The position numbers and the translations under genes are program-made. A DNA stretch of 64,000 nt. It comes from Chalara sp. BL73 (Eukaryota > Ascomycota > Leotiomycetes > Helotiales). The stretch's first letter is position 1. The number at the start of each line of letters is the position of its first letter. Location: positions 186,001-250,000 of the forward strand of contig CAKJVC010000008.1 of NCBI GenBank assembly GCA_918026815.1, given 5' to 3'. The notes below the pieces were generated by a model that worked only from the letters and a program-made list of their open reading frames with translations, had not been told where the DNA came from and ran no database searches. Positions 35,782 through 47,722 of this stretch are shown in pieces.

Positions 35782-37597
35782 GGTGATTGCTGTATTGGTT
35801 TGTTTTGAAGTGTGTAAAAAGTGTTGGATGCTTTGGAATGCTTAGAATGATGCGAATGTTTGTGATGATGATGTGATTTTGGGTCGAGGACATGGACTCT
35901 TATATATTCTTCTCTTGGAGATAGGATTCTCTAAGAATATCACACGGAGCAATACATGAAGCCTGGAGTGACGTTAATCTGAACGGATTTTCCACATTCC
36001 ATCCTTCTGAGACTCAGAATCACCTGGAAGACGCATTATTGTGTAATGAGATCCTGCGAAAGCACCGCATCGATAATCATATTGGCCGCTGAAGTGATCA
36101 TCAGTACGGAAGTCTGTGTTAGCCCTCGAGAAGTCTTTGTCTTGGATGCAGTAATAATCCTAGAGGAAGTCAGTATTCACCAGCATAGCGATGCAGGCAG
36201 TGCAGACAGGAGAGATATTCCATTAAAGAGCCTCAAACACCAAGGAGCAGCTGCTGAACTGTAATTTGCCAACATCGCTGCCAAGGCCACCACAAGGCTT
36301 CAAGAATGAGGCTCTCACGGCAATGGCGTCTGGATACTTATTTATGGAAACTGTCCATGACACGAAGACCGACCTCTGTGATGCTGATGGATCTTGTCGC
36401 ACACTCCAGAGGATTACCCCGATCAGTTAATCTTAATAAGTGGGGATATGGGATATAACTCTCCATCAAATTAGCGTGGTAAGGTGTCTAGATACCATGC
36501 TGCGCTGAATTGTGGAGATTTAAGCATAAAATCCTAAGCCAGCTCCTTCCGTCGATCTTCCTTGGCACGCCTAGTCTTGGCTAATGAAATCATTCGGCTC
36601 GGACGAAAGTTGCGTTTGATGACTGGCATGCTCTTAATTTGGATTCTGATCAGATAAAAGCTTGTTTTGTGTTACTCTAGTTGAGCCTAGGTAATCTTGT
36701 TGTGGGCATGGAGTCGATGTTTATCACGTGGTTTTTCTCAGTTATATCGACGTGGCAATGACTGCGCCTTTTGCTATATCAGATGTGCGACTCGGGCACT
36801 TTGTCGTTAAAATGGAAGCTAATAAAGCACCTGATTTATTTAATGATTGAATGTGCATGACTTTGAGCGAGATCTCCTTAGGCTAATAACGACATATGGC
36901 TTCCAAGCCTAGCGAGTATTTATATCTGTCAGCCATTCCACAATATAAAGAATTCCCAGATCTCTAATGTCTTGTCGGATGTGGCGTTGATCTTGATTTT
37001 GCTCAAGTCACAACAGACTGTATACTGAACCGGCACATTTCTAAATCAGAATGGGGACTCGCTCATGGGCTCCTTTAAGTCTTAAGCGTCAAGTTGTGAA
37101 AGCTGTGTGGCGGAGGAAGATGACAGTGGAGGATGGAGCTGCGAAACCCCAACGTAATCAAACCCAGAAATTAAAGCTATGGCGTCAGAGCACATGGTTG
37201 ATAGATGATACCTGAAATTTAAGTCCCGAGTTCGTGAAGAAGGGTCATAAGCTGGTCAGGAACCTGTCCATAACTTTTCAGTCTATTTCCTGCTATAATG
37301 ATCCAACTCACAGCTTTCCCTATGCCCATTACTAGGATCTTTGAAATGACCGGAAGTGTGACGGAGGCAGTCCATTCCATGTTATGGGTACAGTCTGTAG
37401 TTTTCTTTTTGTAGCTAATTTCGTGAAATTACGGATGATGCTAAAGAATGCGCGAAATACACTCAGCCAACGCCTTCAGCCTTCTCTTCAGCAACAACGA
37501 GGCATGTATCTCTCCCTATAATCACTCTCGCATTATATAAGTAGAATTGGTAAGTATTCGTTTCCTCTTTCTTTAGCAATTCAATACCATAGCCATC
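35782..37597. other. Intergenic 1.8 kb
   Basis: No gene seen. Shared upstream region of the defensin (minus) and the secreted protein at 37598 (plus). TATATATT lies about 120 bases before the defensin start (near 35900). Confidence 0.45.
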
Positions 37598-38253
37598 ATG
37601 TTGTCAAGATCAGTCATCCTCGCGTTCGGCACAGTAGCCTTTGCTTCTGTGCTCCCAAGCACTATAGAGAAGCGTTATTGTGGCACGGTTCTTACTCCAA
37701 CGTCCCTTCACTCACTACAGCAACAGTTCCCAGATGAAGTTTTTCCAAACACCATCGGAACTACAAATCAGTTCTACGTTTCACAAAACTATGACGCTGA
37801 AGCGGGTAGGTGATTCAGTGGGCTCCTAAAACGTAATTCCGCTAACATCGCTCAGGAATTCTCGTAAATATCGTCAACCAACTAGCCTACTTTGAAGGCC
37901 CTCCTCCACCAGCATACGGCTGCCAGCTCGGGATATCCTTCCCTCCCGACTATCCCTTCAACCCATATAACGGCAATCAACTCAATGTCTACACCGTGCC
38001 AACACCTCTTCCCCCTACTGGTCCAACCTACAACAACATTGTCCCCAACGAATTTCTCTTTGGTACGATCACCATTGTTCCGGGCCAAACCGCAGTCATC
38101 AACTCGCATGTTTGCCCGACTGCCGGGGAAGGCGGCTTGGCCTATGTTTTCAGCTATCCCGAGTGGAGCATTGAAACATCGAATATTGGATGGATCCAAG
38201 GCGGTGACCCGACAGAAGGCATCACTGGGATTTATTTGAGCTATAACTGCTGA
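37598..38253 (+). CDS. Secreted protein, possibly But2-like
   Basis: Two exons, 37598-37805 and 37856-38253; 201 residues. Residues 1-18 are a signal peptide; a dibasic EKR site after it suggests Kex2 processing before YCGTV. The mature part has regular beta-rich sequence: TTNQFYVSQNYD, ILVNIVNQLAYF, YGCQLGISFP, FLFGTITIVPGQ, HVCPTAGEGGLAYVFSYP and a last GIYLSYNC. Four cysteines in the mature region could form two disulfides. The pattern recalls the C-terminal domain of fungal But2-like cell-surface proteins, but this is a weak match. Function unknown. Confidence 0.72.
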
Positions 38254-38415
38254 GGGGTGGAGAGATAGAAGATGTTGCCTAAGAGCAAACTGGCGATGTA
38301 AGGTTAAGAAACAATATTGAGAGGAGATGAAATGCTACTTTGTTGACCACTTTTCTTTTCTGTCCCTTGTACGAGCTCAGAAGGCAAAAATCACGCAAAT
38401 CCACGCAAGCGTCTT

Positions 38416-39246
38416 TTACGCTTTCCAACCTGCTGGCCGCTCCATAAAAGGAGCCTGGGCTGCCCCAGTAGCCTCTCTGAATTCTGTCAGTCCCTCCACA
38501 TCCACTGTGCCGTCATCAAATTCTTGAGCATCGAAGAAAGCAATAATGTCTTCGTCACTTGGCTCAGCCATACCGTAGTATTCTTCATATCGTTCTCTTA
38601 CCCAGAGAATATCACTCAGCACTCTGAGCTCTAAAGTTGGCCTGTTTATCCAATGGCGTCCAAAGTTTTGGCCCGTATCCCCCAATTTAGCTCCCACCCC
38701 CTGGTTTAAGTGTTGAAACTTGGACAGATATTTCCTCGTTAGTGCTATCTTAGCCCTATTGTGCATGCTTGTATTTTGGCAGAACTCTAGGGCTTGCCAA
38801 GGTTGTGACCCTGATGGGCTTGAGCAGGTTGACGAGGGAGAATTCCTCCCAAGTTGAGATAGTCCAGGAACTAGAATGGAATAGTGCCGTCTGCTCTCCG
38901 CTATACCGTCTTCATGTTCGCCCGTTCCGCGCTGAGAATCACTTAGGGTATCAGGTACATCAGGAATGTGTTCTAATACACTGGATTGTGGTAAATCAAG
39001 AATGGGTATCGCGCCATCAGTATCAGAGGGGTTCAGGACTTCAGCGAGGTTTCCGTGAGAATTCCCATCGCCTGCAGTTTTGCGAAAATCTGTATTTGAG
39101 TTAAGAGAATCTTCCTCGGTGGTCATAGGACCCTGGTTTGATGTTTGATCTCGTGCTTCTGTTGAAGAGTCAGAAGTCGTCTGACTTTTCCTGTTCCTTG
39201 CATTCCTCAACCAGCTTATAAGATTATCAATCTTGCTTTCTTGCAT
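38416..39246 (-). CDS. Hypothetical protein, 276 residues
   Basis: Open frame without introns from ATG at 39246 (MQESKIDNLISWLRNARNRK). The upstream in-frame TTG at 39267 is not needed. The middle is Ser/Asp-rich and disordered; the C-terminal third looks folded (IALTRKYLSKFQHL, TLELRVLSDILWVRERYEEYYG, DEDIIAFFDAQEFDDG). The N-terminal WLRNARNR resembles the third helix of a homeodomain (W-x-x-N-x-R), but no helices 1-2 precede it, so this is only a hint. Converges with the secreted-protein gene, 162 nt apart. Confidence 0.5.
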   Translation of the reverse strand: MQESKIDNLISWLRNARNRKSQTTSDSSTEARDQTSNQGPMTTEEDSLNSNTDFRKTAGDGNSHGNLAEVLNPSDTDGAIPILDLPQSSVLEHIPDVPDTLSDSQRGTGEHEDGIAESRRHYSILVPGLSQLGRNSPSSTCSSPSGSQPWQALEFCQNTSMHNRAKIALTRKYLSKFQHLNQGVGAKLGDTGQNFGRHWINRPTLELRVLSDILWVRERYEEYYGMAEPSDEDIIAFFDAQEFDDGTVDVEGLTEFREATGAAQAPFMERPAGWKA

Positions 39247-40899
39247 TTTGTTAACCCATATAGTCAATTATTCGTAAAATTTTAGTTGAGTGAAAGGCGT
39301 ATGCAATTAAGGTAGCAAGCACATGTAAGATAAGCTGGACAAAGCTGGAAGTCAAATCGATGTTTAACCTGGGGAACTGCCAAAGCTCAGTCACCTGGAA
39401 CTAACCCCCGACATAGGAATTGACTTCTACTCACCCAATGAGTCAATAGTGGATACATGGCAACCAGTTGTAATATGTGATTGAACTGTGGCTGGTTAGC
39501 TTTTCATCGAAAAAGCAACAAGCAGACAACAGCATTAGGGAAGCAAACCCACGTTTTCAAGGTAAGCCCATGCCTGACTCTATTTCAATATATTCGACAT
39601 CGAAACAGCCACACGCCCCGTCCTCCGTTTGAGTGGGTAAACGAGCACCATTGTTTGGTGCAGCCGGAAGTAACCAAACACCTCCTGTTGGCGGTGCATA
39701 ATCTAAAATACAGCCAGGAAAAGTAACACGTCAAACCATCATACCGACCTGACAACTGTATATGTCCTCCACTTTACAACATCAGACCAAAATGGACGCT
39801 GTCAGACAGAGCCGTACATAGACCTTCAATAAGTTGAGGATGGAACGTGGCTCTTGTTCGACCATAAAGTCGTGAATTGGCATGCAATCTCTTGACCAAC
39901 CAAGTTCACTTCGTTCTCGACCGAGTTCTTCGTCCTGGTCTCGACGGAGATGAAAGCAAATGAAGGGTGAAAATATCCGTGCTATGATCAACTGCATGGC
40001 AAAGATACAGCCGCAAGAATGGCGAAGAATTTAAGCGGCGCCTGATTGGAAAACTATAGACTGAGATACAGTATGGATTAAACAGAAGTTGTCATTCGCC
40101 AGGCACCCTCTCCCAGATTTAAAGGGGTGGATATTCAGAAATGTGCTGTTTGGCTTTGAGGTAAGGATGATGTCTGAAAACAGCTGCATCTTGAGCTAGG
40201 CCCGAACTTTTGAATTTCGCGAAGTGACGGCACAATATATTTATTACACAATGAAAAGCAGTATGGATTTTTGAGCAGGAAGGATGAATTGGCGCTGGAA
40301 GCCAAGCCTTGCTCAAATACTAATATACCAATTGTAACATTACAGCAGTGAACGCCAAGATTCCTATGGCAGGCTCCACATTTGCTGAGAACGCATTGTA
40401 CCATGACTTCAAATATTATAAACATGACGCCCCATATCACGACAATCATTTCAAACATATTATACAATGACGTGGTGGGATTTATTATTGCTAACAAAAT
40501 GCAGATAGTAGGGGAGAGGTATCTCTGAATAGTGTGATGTACAACTACCTCATTGCACCCTATGCTAGAGGGCATGCTGTAATATCTCGTAGAGCAGGTC
40601 TAGGCAGCCCAGGCCAGCGTGAACAATCCACTGGAGGGAACGAGCGCATCCCACTTCCAAACGCGATAGTATATTCGCCTATATATTCGAGATGCAATAG
40701 AATCCGCGATATTCATATCTTGGTCGTTGAGCATCGCAGTGCAGAGACACGAATTTCTGCGAATGATAGCCGGCTTATATAAAACATTACACACCGATAA
40801 CGAGGGACCAAATCGCACCTTACATTGACCATGTATATCATGGGGAGCTCTCACGAATGGTATTCGCAGATTAGCATTTAGTCAGGAAGATAAGCATAT
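39247..40899. other. Intergenic 1.65 kb, possibly with a decayed regulator
   Basis: No intact gene. A minus-strand open frame at 40135-40575 has a stretch (IWGVMFIIFEVMVQ) that faintly recalls a transcription-factor domain; too weak to annotate. Confidence 0.3.
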
Positions 40900-41887
40900 T
40901 CTGGGCTGCTTGTTAAAGAATGCAAAGCTCCAAGATGGAAGTCAAAGTGGGCCTGATGGGAAATATCCTTGCCATTCGAGCAGGCACATCAGCCGATAGG
41001 AATCCAATTGGATTAGGCTCCCATCTTGATACTCAACCTGCGGGAGGTAGGCACGATAGAATACTGGATGTCCAATTAGTCCTTGACGTGCTACGCACGC
41101 TCTACGATAACAATTTCAATTCATAATTCCCAATTGCTCTGATAGACTAGTCAAACTTGGAGGGGGCTAGATTCTCTGGCATTTGGTCTGCAAAGTCTTC
41201 TACAGACCTCAATGCTTGTTACGGTGTGAAGGACACAGACGGGGTTTCTTACCTCCAAGCACTACCAGAAGTTGAATACCTTGAGAAGACTACTTGCGAT
41301 CACTGAGGAAATGGGCTCCAGAGCTGCTTTGAGCTTCATATTGCGCAAGGTCCAAAGCTCGAAGCACAAACAAGAAATTTGGCGTTGTTCTTGATATTTA
41401 GAGAATGAAATGGTTCAAGGTGAAAGTGACGGTCTTGAAAGCCATGCGGACATTGCACCAGTGGCCAATCGATCTGATACCTTGGTAACTGCTTCCAAGT
41501 TGATGACCGCGGCAATGGTGGGCAAAGTAAGTGCACTAGGCATTGCAACTATGATATCGTTCAGATGAAGAGCGAAGCCGGTATGTTCATGCTCGCCTCA
41601 ACATCACGTTTCATAAGTGATGATACCTCAGAAGATTCTTCTCTAGAACAGCTACCAATCTTTTAGACCCGCATGTTGCATGAGCCAGCATGGGGGTTAA
41701 GTCACCCATGATTTTGCCGCCTCCAAAAGATGGCGTAAGTCATAATCCATTCAAGTATACCAGTAGGGAGGATCGTGCATTGGGGACGCAAATTTTGCTT
41801 CAATCTTTACTGAAGTATGTCCATGCCATTAAGACTGGTACAGTTTCAAAATTCTTGAATACATTTAGGCACAGGGAAATGCTTTGA
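40900..41887 (+). pseudogene. Broken N-carbamoyl-amino-acid hydrolase (M20 family)
   Basis: Recognisable blocks in order: VKVGLMGNILAIR, GLGSHLDTQPAGGR (metal site, about 41009-41050), LEGARFSG (about 41154), YGVKDTDGVSYLQAL, ELHIAQGPKLEAQ (about 41327), GLESHADIAPVANRSDTL, and the C-terminal DGVSHNPFKYTSREDRALG (about 41730-41790). This is the hydantoinase/carbamoylase subfamily of M20 peptidases. Lesions: TAG at 41148-41150 where the family has a Trp, TGA just before GNGLQSC, TAG at 41399-41401, and frame changes around the GLESHAD block. HDRILD replaces the usual YDGILG. It lies 450 nt upstream of an intact dihydropyrimidinase, its natural pathway partner. Confidence 0.8.
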
Positions 41888-42337
41888 ATAGCATGACATG
41901 TGGTAACCCAATATACAAGACAGAAGATGTATATGCCGCCGCACAAAATAAATGTACGGTGACCGAGCCAGTGCTGGTCGTACTTGGGTCAATGACTTCG
42001 TACGGCTTGTATAAATTCGATCAATTATATTGCTTGCAAAGTTTTTGTTTGCCTTATTGCCTGGCTCTCCTCAGATATGCAACAAAATTCACGGAACTCA
42101 AAAGTTCTGAAGTTTAACAGGCGCGCATGCTGGAATGGGAGATGGCTGTCTCTCGGCCCGTCGGCCAAGTGTCCAAGGATCAGCAATTCTTTCGGGCTGT
42201 TCCTAGATAAGCTCTGGCCAAAAGTGGGGATGCTGGTATATAGTCCTAAATAGCAATAAATGTCTTAGTCTGATGTGTCTCAGACAATCATTTCATATGT
42301 AGAAGTTCTTAAGTTTATGTGTTCTTAGACAGAAATT
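41888..42337. other. Spacer between carbamoylase relic and dihydropyrimidinase
   Basis: No gene. Contains the dihydropyrimidinase promoter. Confidence 0.5.
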
Positions 42338-43909
42338 ATGGCGGAATACGATTTGCTTATCCTAAATGGGCTCGTTGTAACGGACCAAGCAACACACGAG
42401 TTCGACATCGCGGTGAAAGATGCGAAGATTGCTGGGCTAGTCTTGAGGGGAGGGCTGTCTACTAACAAAGCTAAGAAGATCATCGATGCTGAAGGGGCAA
42501 TGGTTATGCCGGGTGGTGTTGATGCCCACGTTCATCTTGATGAACCCACGTTTGTTGGCAAAGGTGCGACAGCAGGTAAGTCACAAACACACTTCTTAGA
42601 GGTGGTCACTGATCTAACAGATAACTTTGAGACTGGTAGGAAATAAGCCAGATTGCTTGGATCACTTGGCTTAAGCCTTGCAGGAACAAGATCAGCGATT
42701 GCAGGAGGGACGACAACCTTGATCGCCTTTGCACCACAAAGGAAAAGCGAGCCATCCCTCCTTGCCTGCCTAGCAGCAGCCCACGCCCGAGCCCAGGACA
42801 ACTGTTATGTAGACTATTCCTTCCACATGATCTGCTCCAACGCCGGGCGGCAAGCGATATCTGAGTTCGCGGCCCTTCGAGAGGCCGGGATATCTTCTCT
42901 CAAGATCTATATGACATATGAGACCCTTCAGCTACAAGACTCTGAAGTTCTAGACGTGCTTTTTGAAGCGCGGAAGCAGCAAATAGTGACTATGATTCAT
43001 GCCGAAAATGGCGCTATTATTGACTGGACAATTAAAAAACTGGAAGAGAACAAGCTGTTCGCACCAAAATACCACGCCACGTCCCACCCTCCAGTGGCGG
43101 AGATCGAGGCTACATATCGCGCAATCAGCCTCAGCGAGTTCATAGATGTTCCTATCCTTCTCGTTCACGTGTCTTCTCCAGCTGCGGCGAAACATATATC
43201 TGATGCCCAGATGAAGGGTTTACCAGTCTATGCAGAGACTTGCCCACAATATCTCTTCCTGACCAGGAAAGATCTGGACAAGCCTGGCTTTGAGGGTGCA
43301 AAATGTGTTTGCTCACCGCCACCCCGAGAAGGCGAAGAAGATCATGAAGGGATATGGCAAGGAATTGAGGATGGCACGTTTACCATTTTGAGTTCAGATC
43401 ACTGCCCGTTCATCTATGATAATGCAGAGATAGGGAAGAAAGGCGCCATCACAGCTGAATATCCAAATGGGCACTTTAAGTACATACCTAATGGTTGCCC
43501 CGGTGTAGAAACAAGGCTTTCCTTGGTAATATCAGCGAACAGGCTTAAATTGCAAAAATTTGTTGAGGTCACGTCGACCAATGCAGCGAAGCTGTATGGA
43601 TTGTATCCGCAGAAAGGTGCTCTGATTCCAGGAGAAAGCGATGCGGATCTCACGATATGGTACCCGGATGGTATGGAAGAGTTCGTGCTAAGGAATGAAA
43701 TGCTGCATCATAATGTGGACTATACTCCTTATGAATGGAGGACAATGAAACAATGGCCTAGGTATACGATACTAAGAGGAGAAGTGGTATGGGATAAGGA
43801 CAATGGCGGCATCATGAAACCGAAGGGATATGGGCAGTTCCTGAAGAGAGGGCCGAGCACACTTGCCGGTCCTCGGAGTGAGAAGGAGTGGAATGTTGAA
43901 AACTTTTGA
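42338..43909 (+). CDS. Dihydropyrimidinase / D-hydantoinase
   Basis: Three exons: 42338-42575, a 15-nt microexon 42621-42635, and 42684-43909; 492 residues. Opens the ring of dihydropyrimidines or 5-substituted hydantoins to N-carbamoyl amino acids. Binuclear metal site ligands visible: His64 and His66 (AHVHLDEP), the carbamylated Lys158 (SSLKIYMTY), His190 (MIHAENG), His246 (LLVHVSS) and Asp323 (SSDHCPF). The microexon encodes D-NFET-G, completing DNFETGTRSAIAGGTTT, a family hallmark, so the splicing is secure. All key residues are intact. Neighbours: a broken carbamoylase upstream and a broken FAD monooxygenase downstream on the same strand, suggesting a former catabolic set. Confidence 0.93.
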
Positions 43910-44317
43910 GATAATGAAGCAGAGCTAGCCCAATCACACAAACTTGTGTCGCTCATCGACTTTCTCCATCTTAGAGTACTGTTGCAGCATATTTAGCAAT
44001 TAATATCTCTGCTTAATATTCGCATTCCTATCTTCAGTCCTCAAACTCTAGGTTAACCATTTTAGCTGCTAATTTTCCACATCTTGTTATTATATTATCA
44101 GTAGCGCATCCTTCCCCCGAATCAAGGGTAAAGGAACGGCCAAATACCTGGGGTTTTCTTATCGAGGTCTTATCAGCGATGGAAAGGAGAATTCTACAAA
44201 GATCTTATGCAGCAAGATCGTCTAGAAGCTCGGTATACTGATCCCATATGAGACACGAACGAACTGCTCGTCCGCTTTCCTCTCCATTCCTGATGCTTTT
44301 ATGTTTTAAATGTTGAC
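43910..44317. other. Spacer, no gene seen
   Basis: 3' end of the dihydropyrimidinase and upstream region of the monooxygenase relic. Confidence 0.5.
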
Positions 44318-45904
44318 ATGAGCCTCCATTCACGTTCTCTTGACACCGTTAGCGGTGAAATAGCAAACATAGAGAATTCAGACCGCCAACTTGACGTTCT
44401 GATAGTAGGTGGTGGTCCAGTCGGTATACACCACGCCACTCCTTCTCCAAACCTCAGCTAACGGTCACAGTTCTCGTGACCGCCTTCCAATTCGCCCGTT
44501 TCGGACACGCCTCCATAGCCATAGTAGAAAAGCACCCTAAGTCCTCACAAGATCAATATGGCCATGCCATAACACTTTACCCCCGGTCATCGGAAATGCT
44601 AGGTCAGCTCTCGCTTGCTCAAGACTTGGCGCAACAATGTTTTGCGTGCAGAAGTACTGTAAGCTATGATAGAAATAGGAAGAAGGCGCAGGGGAGTAGA
44701 TGGTAGTTATGGGGTTACCGCTACCGTGCAGGATAGGGCGACTAGAGAGGCTTCGGTTATCAGGTGTAAGTATTTGACAAGAGCTGATGGAGGGAGATCC
44801 TTTGTTCGACGCTCTCAATATCCCATTCAAGGGCAGTACAACTAAGGTCAAATGGGTTAAAATCGGCGGGATAGTCGAAACAGATATACCCAATACTCGA
44901 GTGTATGGACCTATTGAATCACCGACTCATGGCAACATATTGTGGGTAGCCTTGGATCATGGCGCGACCAGGGTCGGCTTTGCATTAACGGCGGACCGTC
45001 AGAAAGCATTCCCAGAGTTCAACAAAACCGCAGCAGTTGCGGAAGCAGCGGCAGCTTTGAAGCCATTTTCGTTAAAGTTCAAGCAGGTGGGCTGGTACAC
45101 GGTGTACTCGATTGGGCAAAGAGTAGCAAAAAAAATTTCTTACAAAAGATTGCGTGTTTCTGGTTGGAGACGCCTGCCATACCCGTAGCTCGGGAGCAGC
45201 GCAGTGTATGAATACTGGGATTCACGATTCAGTCAAACTAGGAGGGAAGCTTTCTCTTGTTCCACAAGGGCTTGCTCCTCCCTCACTCCTCTATACCTAT
45301 GTATGCGAGCGATTACCGAACGTCCAGAACCTTATCAACTATGATAAGGATATATCCAAATTGGTGACCATGCAGCTACCGTTAGGGTGGAAAGGTTATC
45401 AAAATGCGGACCCGAATGAGGTCTTGGGCGTCGTGATGGAAGAAGCTTCTACCTCTGCCTCTGGTCTCAACATTTTGTTTGATTTCAACACGATCAGCGT
45501 CAAGGGATCATTTGAATCAGGCTCTAGGCCACTGGGGTATTAACAGGGTAACAAGATCCGGATGTGCACCTACAGAAGCCAGGCACGAATGAAACGGCAC
45601 GATTTAGCTCTTTGACGCCTAATATATGCAGATTCCATATAGTCGTGTTTTTGGAGATCCGGAATATACTACTGACAGCCTGCACGCTTTCTCAAAGGCT
45701 GTCGGAACGTCCAGACTTCTGTCTAAGACAACAATGCCCATTTCATGGATCATGATTTCAGCAAAGAGTGGACCATCGGCTTTTGAGATACTAGGTATCA
45801 TGCCACTTCGTAAAGTTTTTTATGACCAAAAGCATACAGCAGGTAAAAGATATAATGTGGATATAAAAAAAAGGCTCTGTTTATGTCATCTATTCACGAA
45901 ATAA
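44318..45904 (+). pseudogene. Broken FAD-dependent (phenol hydroxylase-like) monooxygenase
   Basis: Starts MSLHSRSLDTV, then DVLIVGGGPV (FAD-binding Rossmann motif, split by a small intron), FGHASIAIVEKHPKSS, GHAITLYPRSSEML. Later pieces: ADGGRSFVRR, NIPFKGSTTKVKW, VDWYTVYSIGQR-like VGWYTVYSIGQR, CVFLVGDACHTRSSGAAQ (second FAD motif, about 45147-45200), LINYDKDISKL and SWIMISAKSGP. These follow the order of PF01494-type hydroxylases. The frame breaks after SYD (about 44670), between FVRR and NIPF (about 44812), at an A-rich run near 45130, and after the GY at 45540. No single reading frame survives, and splicing does not explain these jumps. Confidence 0.8.
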
Positions 45905-46198
45905 AGTCTTCCCATCGAGATATTTATGTACAGGCGTTGGCCAAATAAGGATTTACATTTAGGAGCCTGATGGATCTAGCATGCCGTCAAAGAAATTCTA
46001 GAAATTCTAGAAACGCACATATAAATAATTGTAAACACACATAACCACGAAGCGACTATCTTGGAGATTCGGTGACGTCTTGGATAAGGGGTACAAGCGA
46101 GATTACCTAGAGCGGCACCTCCAATTTATTTATTAAAAGCTTCAAGCTCCTTGCCATATCAACATCTCCCATCCTCCTCCCTTAGCACAACCCTTACA

Positions 46199-46474
46199 AT
46201 GGCCCATCAAATCCCCAGGTTCCTCTCGCGGCGGTTCTGCCAATCCTCCGCTCCCTTCTCTAAACTCAGCACACCCCTCTCGCGGACAATCCGAGCTCCA
46301 ATCACCAAACCCGCAACTCGACGTTTCTATGCCTCTGGCGAGAGTGGGCCAAACCCGACTCCTGGCCAGAACCCCTTCAAAATCTGGCCCTTCGTCGCCA
46401 TCACGCTTGCAGGCTCAGGCGCTTACATATTGATGGTTCAATCGCGGAAAGGTTCGTTCAATTCCTCGTCGTGA
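46199..46474 (+). CDS. Small mitochondrial-type membrane protein
   Basis: Encodes 91 residues from ATG at 46199. The N-terminus is rich in Arg, Ser and Thr without acids (RFLSRRFCQSSAPFSK, SRTIRAPITKPATRRFYAS), a typical mitochondrial presequence with an RRFYAS-like cleavage region. One hydrophobic segment follows (IWPFVAITLAGSGAYILM). Ends RKGSFNSSS. No family recognised; such proteins are often small inner-membrane subunits or assembly factors. The AAAG-GTTCG near the end could be a donor, so the last residues are uncertain. Confidence 0.65.
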   Translation: MAHQIPRFLSRRFCQSSAPFSKLSTPLSRTIRAPITKPATRRFYASGESGPNPTPGQNPFKIWPFVAITLAGSGAYILMVQSRKGSFNSSS

Positions 46475-46641
46475 ACACCCCCAGATCGATTTATCCTCGA
46501 GAAAATTCGAGAGCCGCTTTAAGGATGGCCAAGACCTTCCAGACCCCCACGAAGGTGCATGCTGCATGAAACCTGCTTTATCGAACTCTTCAACTCGAGG
46601 TCGAGTTACACTACAGCAAAGAACGGAATAAGAAAGGTTGA

Positions 46642-47367
<726 letters not shown>

Positions 47368-47722
47368 GTGCTGCTTAAAGTCACTGGAGCATGCTGTGTA
47401 TTGATTGCATGGGCAAAGTGTAAAGGTTTGGGAGTGTATAGATGGATGGATGGGAGATAAAATTGGTCATCACCAGCGTTTTATATATACATGTAGAGTA
47501 GAAGTAGCGATTGTAATGCTATCGATCAGGTACGAGAGTGTGATCTAATTCGATTTATGTAGAATATCATTGATGTCTCGATTTAATCATGCACGAGGTT
47601 CATGTGCTCGGTGCTAGAGTCCTGCATCTTGCCAGATGCTATGCTGTACAAATCAATCACCTCTAAGAACGCCATTTTGAAGACTTTTTGGGTATTTGAG
47701 AACTTAAAGACAGGACCATAGT
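47368..47722. other. Convergent 3' ends of URA6 and eIF3m
   Basis: No gene. Only 3' UTR sequence expected. Confidence 0.6.

Noticed and set aside
38416..39246. Homeodomain helix 3 (WLRNARNR)
   Set aside because: Only the end of the third helix is similar; helices 1 and 2 are absent, so I did not call a homeodomain protein.
40135..40575. Minus-strand frame with IWGVMFIIFEVMVQ, possible second transcription-factor relic
   Set aside because: Match to Fungal_trans_2 is too short and the remainder does not follow the family.
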